Shown: positions 23,194 to 31,495 of the stretch, piece after piece
How the letters are laid out: the number at the start of each line of letters is the position of its first letter
Numbering within the stretch: position 1 is the first letter of the stretch
Assembly (NCBI RefSeq): GCF_014495685.1
Contig: NZ_JACTVI010000066.1
Coordinates: 1 to 46,846, forward strand
DNA from: Streptomyces sp. TRM68367
Lineage (GTDB): Bacteria > Actinomycetota > Actinomycetes > Streptomycetales > Streptomycetaceae
Length of the DNA stretch: 46,846 bases
Direction: 5' to 3'
The notes under the pieces: generated by a model
The model's database searches: none
What the model was told of the DNA's origin: nothing
The model's input: the letters and a program-made list of their open reading frames with translations, nothing else
Made by a program: the position numbers and the translations under genes

Positions 23194-25896
23194 TTACGGC
23201 GTCAGGGTCTGGCCCAGGTGGGCGTCCGTCGGGGTGCCCAGGGTGGACTTGCTGTAGATGACCGAGTCGGCGAAGCCGAGACCCGTGCTGTTGCTCGGGA
23301 GGTGCACGAGTATGCCGTCGGTGCCGTTCTCGCCCTCCGCGCCGAAGGTGAGATCGGCGCGGCCGTAGCCGGACAGGTCCGTCAGAGACACCGCCGAGCC
23401 CATGAGGTCGCCGCTCTCGCCGGCGCCGGGGACGCCGGAGGTGTCCTGTGAGACGCCGACCGAGCCGGAGCCGGTGAGGCCGGAGGAGGTGCCCTTGAGC
23501 AGGGTCGCGTTACCGGCGTTGACGCGGTTCACGCCGCCGGTGGGCCAGTCCTCGCCGGGGACGCCCACGAGGGCGTCCGCGTAGCCGTCGGCGTTGTAGT
23601 CGCCGACCGAGACCGAGGAGCCGAAGGCGTCGCCGGACTCGTTGGCGCCGGGGACGTACGCCGTGTTCTGGTGGACGACCCTCATGCCGGTCGTGGTGAA
23701 CCCGGTGGACGTGCCCAGGAGCATGGTGACCTGGCCGGCGCTCGTGCCGCCGGACTCGGAGGCGTACGGCTGGCCGATGACGATGTCGTCGTAGCCGTTG
23801 CCGTTGATGTCGCCCGCGGCGATCGACCGGCCGCCCTTGACCGAGATGACCCCGGCCTTGGTCAGGCCGCTCGCCGAGCCCGCGAAGCGGACCACGCGGG
23901 CGATGCCGCCGGCGTCGCGGTAGTTGAGGGCGACGTCCGCGTAGCCGTCCCGGTTGAAGTCGCCGGTCGCGGCGTCCAGGTAGGCGATCGAACCGGTGGC
24001 GCCGGTCAGCGTGCCGTACTTTGTGGTGCCGTCGGTGTGCCGGGCGTTCCAGTTGCCGCCCCGGCCGGTGCCGGCCGAGAAGACGTCCGCCTTGCTGTCA
24101 CCGTTGAAGTCGCCGACGGCGACGGTGGAGCCGAGCCGTGCTCCGGACGCCGTGACGCCCGAGGTGGTGTACATGACGCCGGAGTTGAGGCCGGGCCCGT
24201 ACAGCACCGTCACCGCGCCGCGGTTGGAGTAGCCGGAGAGGTCCTCGCCGGGGGAGCCGATGGCGAGGTCCGCGTAGCCGTCGCCGTTGACGTCGCCCCA
24301 CGCGGTGGACGCGCCGAAGTTGTCGCCGGACTCGTTGCCGCCGGGGACGCCGGCGCTGTTCTGGTTGAGCGAGCGCCTCGCGGAGGTGACCGGCCCGTCC
24401 ATGCCGCCCGGTACGACGGTGAGGCTGCCGGCGCCGCTCAGTGTCCGGGGCGTGCCCGCGACCAGGTCGCTGATGCCGTCGCGGTTGTAGTCCGAGGTGG
24501 CCAGGGCGTGCGAGATGCCCGGGGTCTTGGCGAGCGAGGCGATCTGCGGCAGCTTCGGGTAGAGGTTCTTGCCGGGGCAGGCCGTGGCGTTGGTGTCGCG
24601 GTGCCCGAAGACGCGCGGCAGCGTGATCGACGTGCCCTTCTCGACGAGGTTGCCGTCCTGGCCCTTCGGGCTGCCGGAGGTCATCGTCACCTTGCCGGTC
24701 GGGTCGATGCCGTACATCCCGAACTTCCAGGCGACGATCCGCGCCATCGCGTCGAGCGCGGCGCGGCTCGGCTGGACCTTCTCGAAGTTGCCCAGGTAGG
24801 AGATGCCGACCGTGTCGGTGTTGAAGCCGATGTCGTGCGCGCCGACCACCGGCAGGTCCATGCCGCCGCTGCGGCCCTCGAAGATCTGGCCGCAGCGGTC
24901 GACGAGGAAGTTGTAGCCGATGTCGTAGTAGCCGCGGGCGAAGTGCTCCTGCTGGATGGAACGCAGCCGGGCCCGGGACTGGGCGCAGGAGACCGCGTTG
25001 TCGCTGTCGATGCCGGTGTGGTGGATGACGGCGGCCTTGATCTCGGTGCCGTAGCTCGGCGTGCCGTCGTAGTCCGTCGAGGCGCCCCACTCGGCCTGCG
25101 TGATGACCGGCGGCTTCACGACCGTGGAGGGGCGGGGCGCGGGGACGGTGGGGGTGGGGGAGGCCGACTGGCTGGGCGACTCGGTCGGCGTGGGCGACTC
25201 GGTGGGCGTCGCGGGCTCGGTCGTGGTCGGCGTCGTCGGCTCCGTCGTGGCGGGGGCCGTGGCCGGGTCGGTCGTCACAGCCGGGTCGGTCGTCGCGGCC
25301 GGGTCCGTGGTCTCCGCCGCGTACGCTGCCGGCTGGACGGCGGTGCCCTTCGGGTCCGTGCCCGGGTCGAGCAGCCGGACGTCCATGCCGGCCGGCTGGC
25401 CGCCCGCCTCGGTGCCGTTCGCGGTCACGAACCGGACCTCGACGCCGTCGGAGTCGCCGGTCCACACCGAGGCGGTGCCGCCGCGCAGGGCGGAGCGCTC
25501 GGCCTCGGCGCCGTCGGCCTGCTGCGGCTCGGCCTCAAGCGGCTGCCAGCCGGACCACTTGCCGGTCGTCAGGTCCCGGGCCCGTACCTCGGGTGTGCCC
25601 TTCGCCTTGGCGTCGGGGTCGTTCCAGGTCACCAGCACCGCACTGAAGCGGTCCGTGTCCCGCTTGGCCAGGCCCTTGCGGCCGCCGCCCCTGTCCTGGA
25701 GCTTCAGCGTGTGGACGGCCGGCTTGCGGCTCTGCCCCTTGCCGGCGGACTGCGCCGACGGATCGGCCATCGCGTACGTCACAATGCCCGCGGCGCTCAG
25801 GACGACGGCGCCGGTCGTCAGCCACGCTCTGCGTCTGAGGCTCAGCGGTCTGTACGTCCGGGACATACGGGACGCACGGGTCTTGCGAGGACTCAA
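23194..25896 (-). CDS. Secreted PGRP-type amidase with FG-GAP propeller
   Basis: A 900-residue exported protein. Layout: N-terminal signal segment (about 22-44), an N-terminal domain to ~190, a Thr/Pro/Ser-rich linker (198-260), a peptidoglycan-recognition/Amidase_2 domain (264-450), then about seven FG-GAP/VCBS repeats (DxNGDGxxDL type) forming a beta-propeller. The zinc triad appears intact: H292 in IHH, H432 in GHRD and C440 in ACPG. It is therefore likely an active N-acetylmuramoyl-L-alanine amidase, cutting muropeptides outside the cell. The TTG at 25896 has a GGGGTGGGG site nearby; ATG 25866 is the alternative, and both keep the signal. It is followed by the inverted repeat at 23111. 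Confidence 0.85.
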   Translation of the reverse strand: MSPRKTRASRMSRTYRPLSLRRRAWLTTGAVVLSAAGIVTYAMADPSAQSAGKGQSRKPAVHTLKLQDRGGGRKGLAKRDTDRFSAVLVTWNDPDAKAKGTPEVRARDLTTGKWSGWQPLEAEPQQADGAEAERSALRGGTASVWTGDSDGVEVRFVTANGTEAGGQPAGMDVRLLDPGTDPKGTAVQPAAYAAETTDPAATTDPAVTTDPATAPATTEPTTPTTTEPATPTESPTPTESPSQSASPTPTVPAPRPSTVVKPPVITQAEWGASTDYDGTPSYGTEIKAAVIHHTGIDSDNAVSCAQSRARLRSIQQEHFARGYYDIGYNFLVDRCGQIFEGRSGGMDLPVVGAHDIGFNTDTVGISYLGNFEKVQPSRAALDAMARIVAWKFGMYGIDPTGKVTMTSGSPKGQDGNLVEKGTSITLPRVFGHRDTNATACPGKNLYPKLPQIASLAKTPGISHALATSDYNRDGISDLVAGTPRTLSGAGSLTVVPGGMDGPVTSARRSLNQNSAGVPGGNESGDNFGASTAWGDVNGDGYADLAIGSPGEDLSGYSNRGAVTVLYGPGLNSGVMYTTSGVTASGARLGSTVAVGDFNGDSKADVFSAGTGRGGNWNARHTDGTTKYGTLTGATGSIAYLDAATGDFNRDGYADVALNYRDAGGIARVVRFAGSASGLTKAGVISVKGGRSIAAGDINGNGYDDIVIGQPYASESGGTSAGQVTMLLGTSTGFTTTGMRVVHQNTAYVPGANESGDAFGSSVSVGDYNADGYADALVGVPGEDWPTGGVNRVNAGNATLLKGTSSGLTGSGSVGVSQDTSGVPGAGESGDLMGSAVSLTDLSGYGRADLTFGAEGENGTDGILVHLPSNSTGLGFADSVIYSKSTLGTPTDAHLGQTLTP

Positions 25897-25929
25897 CTAC
25901 CCCACCCCTGAAATGGTCACGGAAGCACC

Positions 25930-26001
25930 ACCTGTCACACAGGTAGTACTCACTCAGCGCACAGGTGTGGCCAGACGTCACCCGTAACCGCCCTGTGACG
26001 T
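25930..26001. promoter_or_regulatory. Inverted repeats in amidase/protein B divergent promoter
   Basis: Two symmetric elements lie in the divergent gap: ACCTGT-CAC-ACAGGT (25930-25944), and ACGTCAC (25975-25981) paired with GTGACGT (25995-26001). A further ACAGGT lies at 25961. Function is inferred from symmetry and position only. Confidence 0.35.
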
Positions 26002-26166
26002 GGGACGACGCACGAGACGCGAAAAGGTTGTACTGGGGCTGCGCGAAGTATGTGTGGCAATCGACACGCCGTCGGCACGTGATGTCCATGGCAGTGCGCG
26101 CGCTGAATCAGCCGGGGCGGCGTGTACCGGAGGACTCGTCCCGGCCGAGTGAAGGGGTGGGGCGGC

Positions 26167-26598
26167 ATGGAGAAGGCGGACGCGCAGGTGCCGTGCGCGA
26201 GGGGGATGCGTGCCGCTGCGGCGGCGTTCGTGGCCCGCGTCACCGCCCGCAACCGGCTGCCGCTCGACTACTCCGTGGCCAGCCTGCGGGTCGTCGACTT
26301 CCTGATCGACGGGCTGCGCAAGGGCGGCGCGGACCGGGAGCGGGCGCAGGGCACGCTGCTGGCGCTCGGCGCGTACGTCGGTGAGGTGCTCGTGCGGCGC
26401 GCCGGGGCGGAGTGGGTGGACCTGGACGCCGGCCAGCGCGCGTGTTTCGGCCAGCCGTCCGGTGTACGGATGCCGGACGGGCGGGTCTGGAACCCGCTCG
26501 GCAAGGTCGTCAACCGGTTCGAGTCCGGGGCGCCGGAGGAGTCGCTGTGGACGTTCTATCTGACGCTGCACGGGAGGGCGCGGCGGGTGGTGGCGTGA
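26167..26598 (+). CDS. Paralogous small protein B (unknown family)
   Basis: A 143-residue soluble protein paralogous to the gene at 22690. Shared blocks are LDYSVASLRVVDFLI, GAYVGEVLVRRAGAEWVD and MPDGRVWNPL. The C-terminus adds ESLWTFYLTLHGRARRVVA. No catalytic motif is evident. The ATG at 26167 has GAAGGGGTGGGG upstream, giving a firm start. It is divergent from the amidase gene and precedes the first sigma-factor module by about 200 bp. Confidence 0.75.
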   Translation: MEKADAQVPCARGMRAAAAAFVARVTARNRLPLDYSVASLRVVDFLIDGLRKGGADRERAQGTLLALGAYVGEVLVRRAGAEWVDLDAGQRACFGQPSGVRMPDGRVWNPLGKVVNRFESGAPEESLWTFYLTLHGRARRVVA

Positions 26599-26801
26599 GG
26601 GGCGCGGTGGCGATGCGCGGCGATGCTCGGCGGGGGTGACCGACGGCCGGCCCTGTGGGTGACTGACGTGCTGTGACACTTCTGCGCGGCGCGGCGCTGA
26701 TGACGGTGGGGGACGAGGGCGCCGACGGTGGCGTCGCCCACCGTGGATTCACTATGGATCGCTACGGAACGCTACGAACTCGGTACGGACGAGGACTGTT
26801 C

Positions 26802-27419
26802 TTGGGCCAGCGAGGGGAACCCCGCCGCGTGCAGGCGTACGACGGGGAATTGGGCGCGGCCGTCGAGGGGGCCCAGGAGGGGGACGACGCGGCGTTCGCG
26901 GTCGCCTACCGGCTCGTGCAGCCCGGGCTGCTGGGCTATCTGCGCGGGCTGGTCGGGGACGACGCGGAGGACGTGGCGTCGGACGCGTGGCTGGAGATCG
27001 CGCGGGATCTGGGGCGGTTCAAGGGCGACGGGGCGGGGTTCCGGGGCTGGACGGCGACCATCGCCCGGCACCGGGCGCTGGACCATCTGCGCCGGCAGCG
27101 GGTGCGGCCGCGGTCGTCGGCGCTCGAACAGGACGTACTGGACCTGCCAGGACCGCACAGCACCCACGACCAGGCCCTGGAGTCCATCTCCACGGGCCAG
27201 GCCCTGAAACTGGTCCGCGCCCTGCCCCGCGATCAGGCCGAGGCGGTCCTGCTGCGGGTGGTCGTCGGCCTGGACGGCCCCGCCGCGGCCCGTGTCCTCG
27301 GCAAGCGCGCGGGCGCGGTACGCACCGCCGCGTACCGGGGCCTGAAGCGCCTGGCCAGGCAACTGGGCGCCGAGGGTGTGACGGATGACGCCCACCGGAC
27401 GCTGGGGGAGTCGAAATGA
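26802..27419 (+). CDS. RNA polymerase ECF-type sigma factor (module 1)
   Basis: A sigma-70 family factor of about 205 residues with regions 2 and 4. Region 2 includes GYLRGLVGDDAEDVASDAWL, FRGWTATIARHRALDHLRR; region 4 includes LPRDQAEAVLLRVVVGLDGP and the helix-turn-helix ARVLGKRAGAVRTAAYRGLK. It is closely similar to the second factor at 29344. Start choice: TTG 26802 with GAGGA seven bases upstream; GTG 26829 with AGGGG is the alternative, and the open frame reaches 26673. The stop overlaps the start of the next frame as ATGA. It is probably an SCO4864-like factor. Target promoters are unknown. Confidence 0.85.
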   Translation: MGQRGEPRRVQAYDGELGAAVEGAQEGDDAAFAVAYRLVQPGLLGYLRGLVGDDAEDVASDAWLEIARDLGRFKGDGAGFRGWTATIARHRALDHLRRQRVRPRSSALEQDVLDLPGPHSTHDQALESISTGQALKLVRALPRDQAEAVLLRVVVGLDGPAAARVLGKRAGAVRTAAYRGLKRLARQLGAEGVTDDAHRTLGESK

Positions 27420-27646
27420 ACGGATCCGGCCCCCACGGCGTAGATGAACATGGGGCGCCTGGCGAGCAGAGCTACGGATGGCTTGGCCGTCCGGGGCGGC
27501 TGGGCTGGTCGGGCCGATCGGGCTGGCACGATCGGCCGGGTCGCACGGTCGTGGTCGGAGCGGCCCAACCGGGCGGTTCGAGTGTGCCGGCCGGATCGGC
27601 GGGCTGGTCGGGTCGGCCGGAACGGCTGAGTCGGGCGGGCCGGTGA
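27416..27646 (+). pseudogene. Coupled start of module 1 partner gene, broken by repeats
   Basis: An ATG at 27416 overlaps the sigma stop as ATGA and follows GGGGGAG, so a translation start clearly existed here. The frame runs 76 codons into a GC-rich Arg/Pro/Gly repeat tract and stops at 27646. The partner protein continues in another frame from 27853. In the module 2 pair the equivalent start overlaps the sigma gene directly and reads straight into the partner, so this looks like an interrupted 5' end. It could still be translated as a short peptide. Confidence 0.45.
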
Positions 27647-27850
27647 GGGTCGTCGGAGCGGCCGGGTCGGTCGGATATGGCGGATCGGCTGGGCCTGACG
27701 GGTCTGCTGGGTCGGTCGGACTCGTGGTTCGGCAGGGCCCGGCGGGTCGGCTGGATTGGTCGGTTCGATGGGATCAGGCAGGTCGGCTGGAACGGTCGGT
27801 TCGAGTGGTCCGGTCGGGCCGGTAGGTATGGGTCGGGAACCGGAGAGGTT
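27480..27850 (+). repeat. GGTCGG-rich degenerate tandem tract
   Basis: About 370 bases dominated by variants of GGTCGG and GGCTGG (for example GGGCTGGTCGGG at several places). All three plus frames become low-complexity Gly/Arg/Trp/Ser strings, and the minus strand reads RPDQP/RPARPS strings. Unit length is not a multiple of three, so gain or loss of units changes frame. It separates the coupled start at 27416 from the partner start at 27853. Confidence 0.6.
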
Positions 27851-27852
27851 CC

Positions 27853-28911
27853 ATGGGCCGGGGTGGTTCGCTGGGGCGGGCCGGTTCGGCGGGTCGGACA
27901 GGGCGAGCAGGGACGGAAGCGGACATGGGTGAACGGCAGAGCGGCGGCGGGTTTCCCGGCCGTCGGCGTGTGCACCCTGAGGGCACCGCGTCCGGCGCCG
28001 ACGGGCCGGTCGGCCCCGACAGGGCGGTCTCCGGTCACAACTCGTTCTCCGGTCACGGGTCCGGCTCCGAATCCGGCGCGCCGGCCGGTCACTCCTCGTT
28101 CCCCGAATCCGGATCGGCGGCCGGACACGGCTCCGCAACCGGGCGCGTGCTCGACGGCGCCCGGCTGGAGGCGCTGCTCGCGGCCTCGCTGCGTGTGGAC
28201 GGTGTAGATGCCGAGGGGGAGCGGCGGGCCGTGGCCGCGTTCCGGGCCGCTCGGGAGGCGGGCGCCCACCGGGCGCGTACCCGGCGCCGCGACGACTGGC
28301 GGCCCCGTGAGCAGCGGCGTGCCGGACGTCCGGTGAAGGTCACGTTCTCCGTGGTGTTCGCGAGCCTCACTCTGGGCGGTGTCGCCGTAGCGGCGATCGG
28401 CGTGGGCGATTCGTCCCCGGACCGGTCCGGGGAGGGCGGCGGGGGACGGCCGCAGGTGTCGGCCACCGCCCCCGGCGCGTCGGCCGGGAATTCCTCCGCG
28501 CCGCAGTCCGGCCCCGGCTCCGCTGCGGCGGACCGACCTGGCACCGCCCGGGACACCGAGGCCCACTGCCGCGCCTACGAGAAGGTCGAGAAGCGCGGCC
28601 GGGCCCTGGACGGGACGGCCTGGCAGCGCCTCGTCAAGGAGGCGGGCGGCGCGGCGAACGTCCCCGCGTACTGCGCCGAGCAGCTGGACCGGGCGACCGA
28701 CGGGCCCGCCAAACCCGCCAAGCCGAGCAACCCCGACAACTCGGGTGGCTCCAGCAGCTCTGGCGGGACGGAGAAGGGCTCCTCGGGTTCTCGCGGTTCC
28801 GCCGGCGACACGGGGGACACGGGGAATTCCGACAACACCGTCGGCTCCGGGGGCACCGTCAGCGGTAGCGGCCAGGGCCAGAGCAGCCGGGCCAACGGCA
28901 AGACTCGCTGA
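27853..28911 (+). CDS. Membrane partner of sigma factor, module 1
   Basis: Predicted single-pass membrane protein of about 352 residues, the paralogue of the module 2 partner and a candidate non-canonical anti-sigma factor. Layout: Gly/Ser-rich leader (1-97), a conserved cytoplasmic stretch LDGARLEALLAASLRVDG (100-117) with a following Arg-rich segment, one membrane helix (161-184), then a Ser/Gly/Asp-rich extracytoplasmic region containing HCRAYEKV...AAN...YC, with a cysteine pair about 40 residues apart. No HxxxCxxC zinc anti-sigma motif is visible. ATG 27853 is preceded by GGAGAGG; ATG 27925 is an alternative. The stop lies in the first copy of a tandem repeat. Confidence 0.6.
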   Translation: MGRGGSLGRAGSAGRTGRAGTEADMGERQSGGGFPGRRRVHPEGTASGADGPVGPDRAVSGHNSFSGHGSGSESGAPAGHSSFPESGSAAGHGSATGRVLDGARLEALLAASLRVDGVDAEGERRAVAAFRAAREAGAHRARTRRRDDWRPREQRRAGRPVKVTFSVVFASLTLGGVAVAAIGVGDSSPDRSGEGGGGRPQVSATAPGASAGNSSAPQSGPGSAAADRPGTARDTEAHCRAYEKVEKRGRALDGTAWQRLVKEAGGAANVPAYCAEQLDRATDGPAKPAKPSNPDNSGGSSSSGGTEKGSSGSRGSAGDTGDTGNSDNTVGSGGTVSGSGQGQSSRANGKTR

Positions 28912-29010
28912 TCGCAGCAGCTGTAACGGCAGGGCAGGGTTCGTTGGTCGCAGCAGCCGTAACGGCAGGATTCGTTGATCGCTCGCGCCCAACGGCACGG
29001 CCCTCGCAGC
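28881..29010 (+). repeat. Tandem repeats from 3' end of module 1 partner gene
   Basis: Four degenerate copies of a ~31-36-bp unit begin at about 28881, 28915, 28951 and 28982. Each keeps a core like CAGCAGCCGTAACGGCAGG followed by TCGTTGATCG. The first copy contains the last codons and TGA of the partner gene (28909-28911). Confidence 0.6.
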
Positions 29011-29022
29011 AAAAAACGGCAA

Positions 29023-29062
29023 CGGCCGGGGCCGCCACCCCCCACAGGAGAGGCCCCGGCCG
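29023..29062 (+). terminator. Terminator after sigma module 1
   Basis: CGGCCGGGGCC (29023-29033) is exactly complementary to GGCCCCGGCCG (29052-29062), an 11-bp GC stem with an 18-base loop. It follows the partner gene and its repeats and precedes the module 2 sigma gene. Confidence 0.75.
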
Positions 29063-29225
29063 CCGCGCGGCACGGGCCGCGTGGCGGCCCGTACTACCTA
29101 CAGCGCCAAGGGTGCGTTTTCTGTCACACCCCACCGTGTCACGGCTTAGCTGCATCCTGGACGGACATGGACGAGGAGAGGTTTCAGGTCGTAACGTGCC
29201 TTTCGCGCCAGACCGCGGAGGACAG

Positions 29226-29273
29226 ATGACTACAGCAACCACCCGCGGCCCGGAGACCGCAACCATCCATTGA
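29226..29273 (+). CDS. Possible 15-residue leader peptide before second sigma gene
   Basis: ATG 29226 follows GGAGGA closely and encodes MTTATTRGPETATIH then TGA, 70 bp before the sigma start. It could be a short leader or a chance frame. Spacing of the ribosome site (three bases after GGAGGA) is tight. Confidence 0.25.
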   Translation: MTTATTRGPETATIH

Positions 29274-29343
29274 GCAACCACGACGGCGAGTAACCCGGTC
29301 CGCGAGAGCGGCGCCGGCTTAGGCGCAAAGAAAGGCGCGCGCG

Positions 29344-30006
29344 GTGCTGGGGGACGACGCGGAGCTGACGGCCGCGGTGTGTGCGGCACAGGACGGAGAC
29401 GAGACCGCGTTCCGGACGGTGTACCGCACGGTGCACCCGCGGCTGCTCGGCTATGTGCGGACGCTGGTCGGTGACCCCGACGCCGAGGACGTGACGTCGG
29501 AGGCCTGGCTGCAGATAGCCCGCGACCTGGAACGGTTCAGCGGGGACGCCGACCGGTTCCGGGGCTGGGCCGCCCGTATCGCCCGCAACCGCGCGCTCGA
29601 CCACATACGGATGCGCGGGCGCCGGCCCATGATCGGCGGAGACGAGACCGAGCTGACCGGCCGGGCCGCCGAGTCGGACACCGCCGGCGAGGCCATCGAG
29701 GCGCTGGCCACCGACGGCACGTTCTCCCTCATCTCCCGGCTGCCGCAGGACCAGGCCGAGGCCGTCGTACTGCGCGTGGTCGTGGGCCTGGACGCCAAGA
29801 CCGCCGCCGAGACGCTCGGCAAGCGTCCGGGCGCCGTACGTACCGCCGCCCACCGGGGCCTGAAGCGGCTCGCGGAACTGCTCGGCGAGGATCCGGAATC
29901 GGCCGGTGTGCTCGACGCCCTGCCGCCCCAGAGAGAACCGCGTGGTCGCGCGGTGACGTCCGCCACTGTGACGCATACGCGCGCGCGGACGCAGAAGGAC
30001 ATGTGA
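29344..30006 (+). CDS. RNA polymerase ECF-type sigma factor (module 2)
   Basis: A 220-residue sigma-70 family factor, paralogue of the one at 26802. Region 2: GYVRTLVGDPDAEDVTSEAW and FRGWAARIARNRALDHIRM. Region 4: LPQDQAEAVVLRVVVGLDAK and the helix-turn-helix AAETLGKRPGAVRTAAHRGL. It carries a C-terminal tail after about residue 190. The GTG at 29344 follows AAAGAAAGG at 29328-29336. Its TGA overlaps the ATG of the partner gene as TGATG, so the two are translationally coupled. Probably an SCO4866-like factor; the signal it answers to is unknown. Confidence 0.9.
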   Translation: MLGDDAELTAAVCAAQDGDETAFRTVYRTVHPRLLGYVRTLVGDPDAEDVTSEAWLQIARDLERFSGDADRFRGWAARIARNRALDHIRMRGRRPMIGGDETELTGRAAESDTAGEAIEALATDGTFSLISRLPQDQAEAVVLRVVVGLDAKTAAETLGKRPGAVRTAAHRGLKRLAELLGEDPESAGVLDALPPQREPRGRAVTSATVTHTRARTQKDM

Positions 30007-31112
30007 TGGCCGACGAGCAGTACAGGTGGCTGGACCGTGAAACGGCGGAGTGTTTGCTGCGCGGAGAGTCACTGAATGCTGTCGACCCCGCTGCCCGGGA
30101 CCAAGCGGAACGGCTCGCCGAGACGCTCGGCGCGCTGACCGAGCCGGCCCCGCTGACCAGCGATGAACTGCCCGGCGAGGCCGCCGCGTTGGCCGCCTTC
30201 CGCAAGGCGCGCGAGGAGCGGGCCGGTGCCCCGGCCGCCTCCGCCCGCCGCGCCGACGGTGCTGCCTCCAACGCCGGTCTGGTCCGTATCGGCCGCCGCG
30301 GCGTCAGACCGGGTCGCCCCCGCTGGGCCCGCCCGGTGCGCCTCGGACTCGCCGCCGCCCTGACCGTCGGCATGGTCGGCGGCGTCGCGGTCGCGGCCGG
30401 AACCGGAGTCCTGCGGACACCGTTCGGCGGCGGCGAACCGGAACCGGGCGCCTCGGTCCCGGCCCCCGAGACCCCCAACCGCCCGCTGATCACGCCCTCT
30501 CCGGACGCCCCCACACCCGACGGCTCCGCAGGGAACACCACGAGGGGTGCCAAGGGCGCCGCGGGAGGCCCGAACGGCACCGGACACGGCGCCGGCAAGG
30601 ACAGCGGCTCCGCCGCGAAGCCCGGCGCCGGACGCGACGAGTCCGGCGGCTCCCGGAAGGGCTCCGACGCCTGGCGCAAGGGCGTCGCCTCGGCCTGCCG
30701 CGACATGCACGCCGGCAAGGCGCTGACCGCCGACCGCAAGCGCGTCCTGGAGGGCGCGGCCGGCGGTTCCGCCCGCGTGTGGACGTACTGCAAGAACGTC
30801 CTGACCTCGGCCGACGGCGGCACCAGGAGCGACGGGCAGGACACGGACGGCGCCGGCGGCCAGAGCGAGCGGACCGGCCAGGGCGACCAGGGCAGCAGCA
30901 AGAGCGGCGACGACGACAGCGGAAACAAGGGCGGCGCCGACGAGGGCACAGGCAAGAGCCGCGACGACGAGAGCGGTCGCACGGACCGCGGCGGCGCGGA
31001 CACAGGCAGGGCCCGCGCCGACCGCCAGACCCCCGCCGCCGCACCCCACACGTCCCGCGGGCCGGCCACGTCTCCGGAGCTGGTGCCCGGCCCCACGTAT
31101 AGCGCGCCCTGA
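30006..31112 (+). CDS. Membrane partner of sigma factor, module 2
   Basis: A 368-residue putative single-pass membrane protein, likely a non-canonical anti-sigma factor from its coupling. Cytoplasmic part: LDRETAECLLRGESLNAVDP (10-29) and an Ala/Arg-rich linker. Membrane helix about 115-137 (LGLAAALTVGMVGGVAVAAG). Outside: a long Gly/Asp/Lys/Ser-rich region with a conserved block CRDMHAGKALTADRK...AAGG...YC, like module 1. It lacks the zinc anti-sigma HxxxCxxC. AGAAGGA lies just upstream; a GTG three bases earlier is an alternative start. The C-terminal HTSRGPATSPELVP and the stop codon fall in the first copy of a ~100-bp repeat. Confidence 0.65.
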   Translation: MADEQYRWLDRETAECLLRGESLNAVDPAARDQAERLAETLGALTEPAPLTSDELPGEAAALAAFRKAREERAGAPAASARRADGAASNAGLVRIGRRGVRPGRPRWARPVRLGLAAALTVGMVGGVAVAAGTGVLRTPFGGGEPEPGASVPAPETPNRPLITPSPDAPTPDGSAGNTTRGAKGAAGGPNGTGHGAGKDSGSAAKPGAGRDESGGSRKGSDAWRKGVASACRDMHAGKALTADRKRVLEGAAGGSARVWTYCKNVLTSADGGTRSDGQDTDGAGGQSERTGQGDQGSSKSGDDDSGNKGGADEGTGKSRDDESGRTDRGGADTGRARADRQTPAAAPHTSRGPATSPELVPGPTYSAP

Positions 31113-31495
31113 GCACACTGCGCGGCGTGCGGTCTGCCCGGGCACCTCACGTGCCCCGCAGGTGCCCGCCATGCCCCCGAAGCTGTCGCCCGGCGCCACC
31201 CACAGCGCGCCCTGAGCACACCGTGCGGCCTGCCCAGCCACTCGCCCCCTTCAGGGGCGTCCCCTGCGCCTGGTAGGGGCCGAGCGCCTCCAGTTCGTGG
31301 CCGGGGTGCTCGGCCCTCGGCCACCCTGCTCGCCCCACGCGCCCCGCAGGACGATTGCGTCCCCCGGCCCCCGACAGCGCGCCGTGAGCCCGCCAAGCGG
31401 CACACCGCCCGCCCACGCCCCCCACACGTCCCGCGGGCCGGCCACGTTTCCTGAGCTGTCGCCCCGCCCCACCCGCAGCGCGCCGAGAGCACGCC
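31049..31495 (+). repeat. ~100-bp degenerate repeats from 3' end of module 2 partner gene
   Basis: Four copies of a unit share AGCGCGCC[C/G]TGAGCACAC-like ends at 31101-31118, 31204-31221, 31376-31393 and 31477-31494 (spacings 103, 172 and 101 bp). Copies one and four also share CACACGTCCCGCGGGCCGGCCACGT-type starts. The first includes the partner gene stop (31110-31112). No gene is convincing in 31113-31727; the remainder of that gap, up to the L,D-transpeptidase stop, shows no other feature I can support. Confidence 0.6.

Noticed and set aside
23671..25911. 746-codon plus-strand frame antisense to the amidase
   Set aside because: Low-complexity and follows the amidase codon bias; no motif.
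26660..29140. TGTCACA-like sequences before both sigma genes
   Set aside because: Orientation and spacing differ between the two and similar strings occur by chance at this length.
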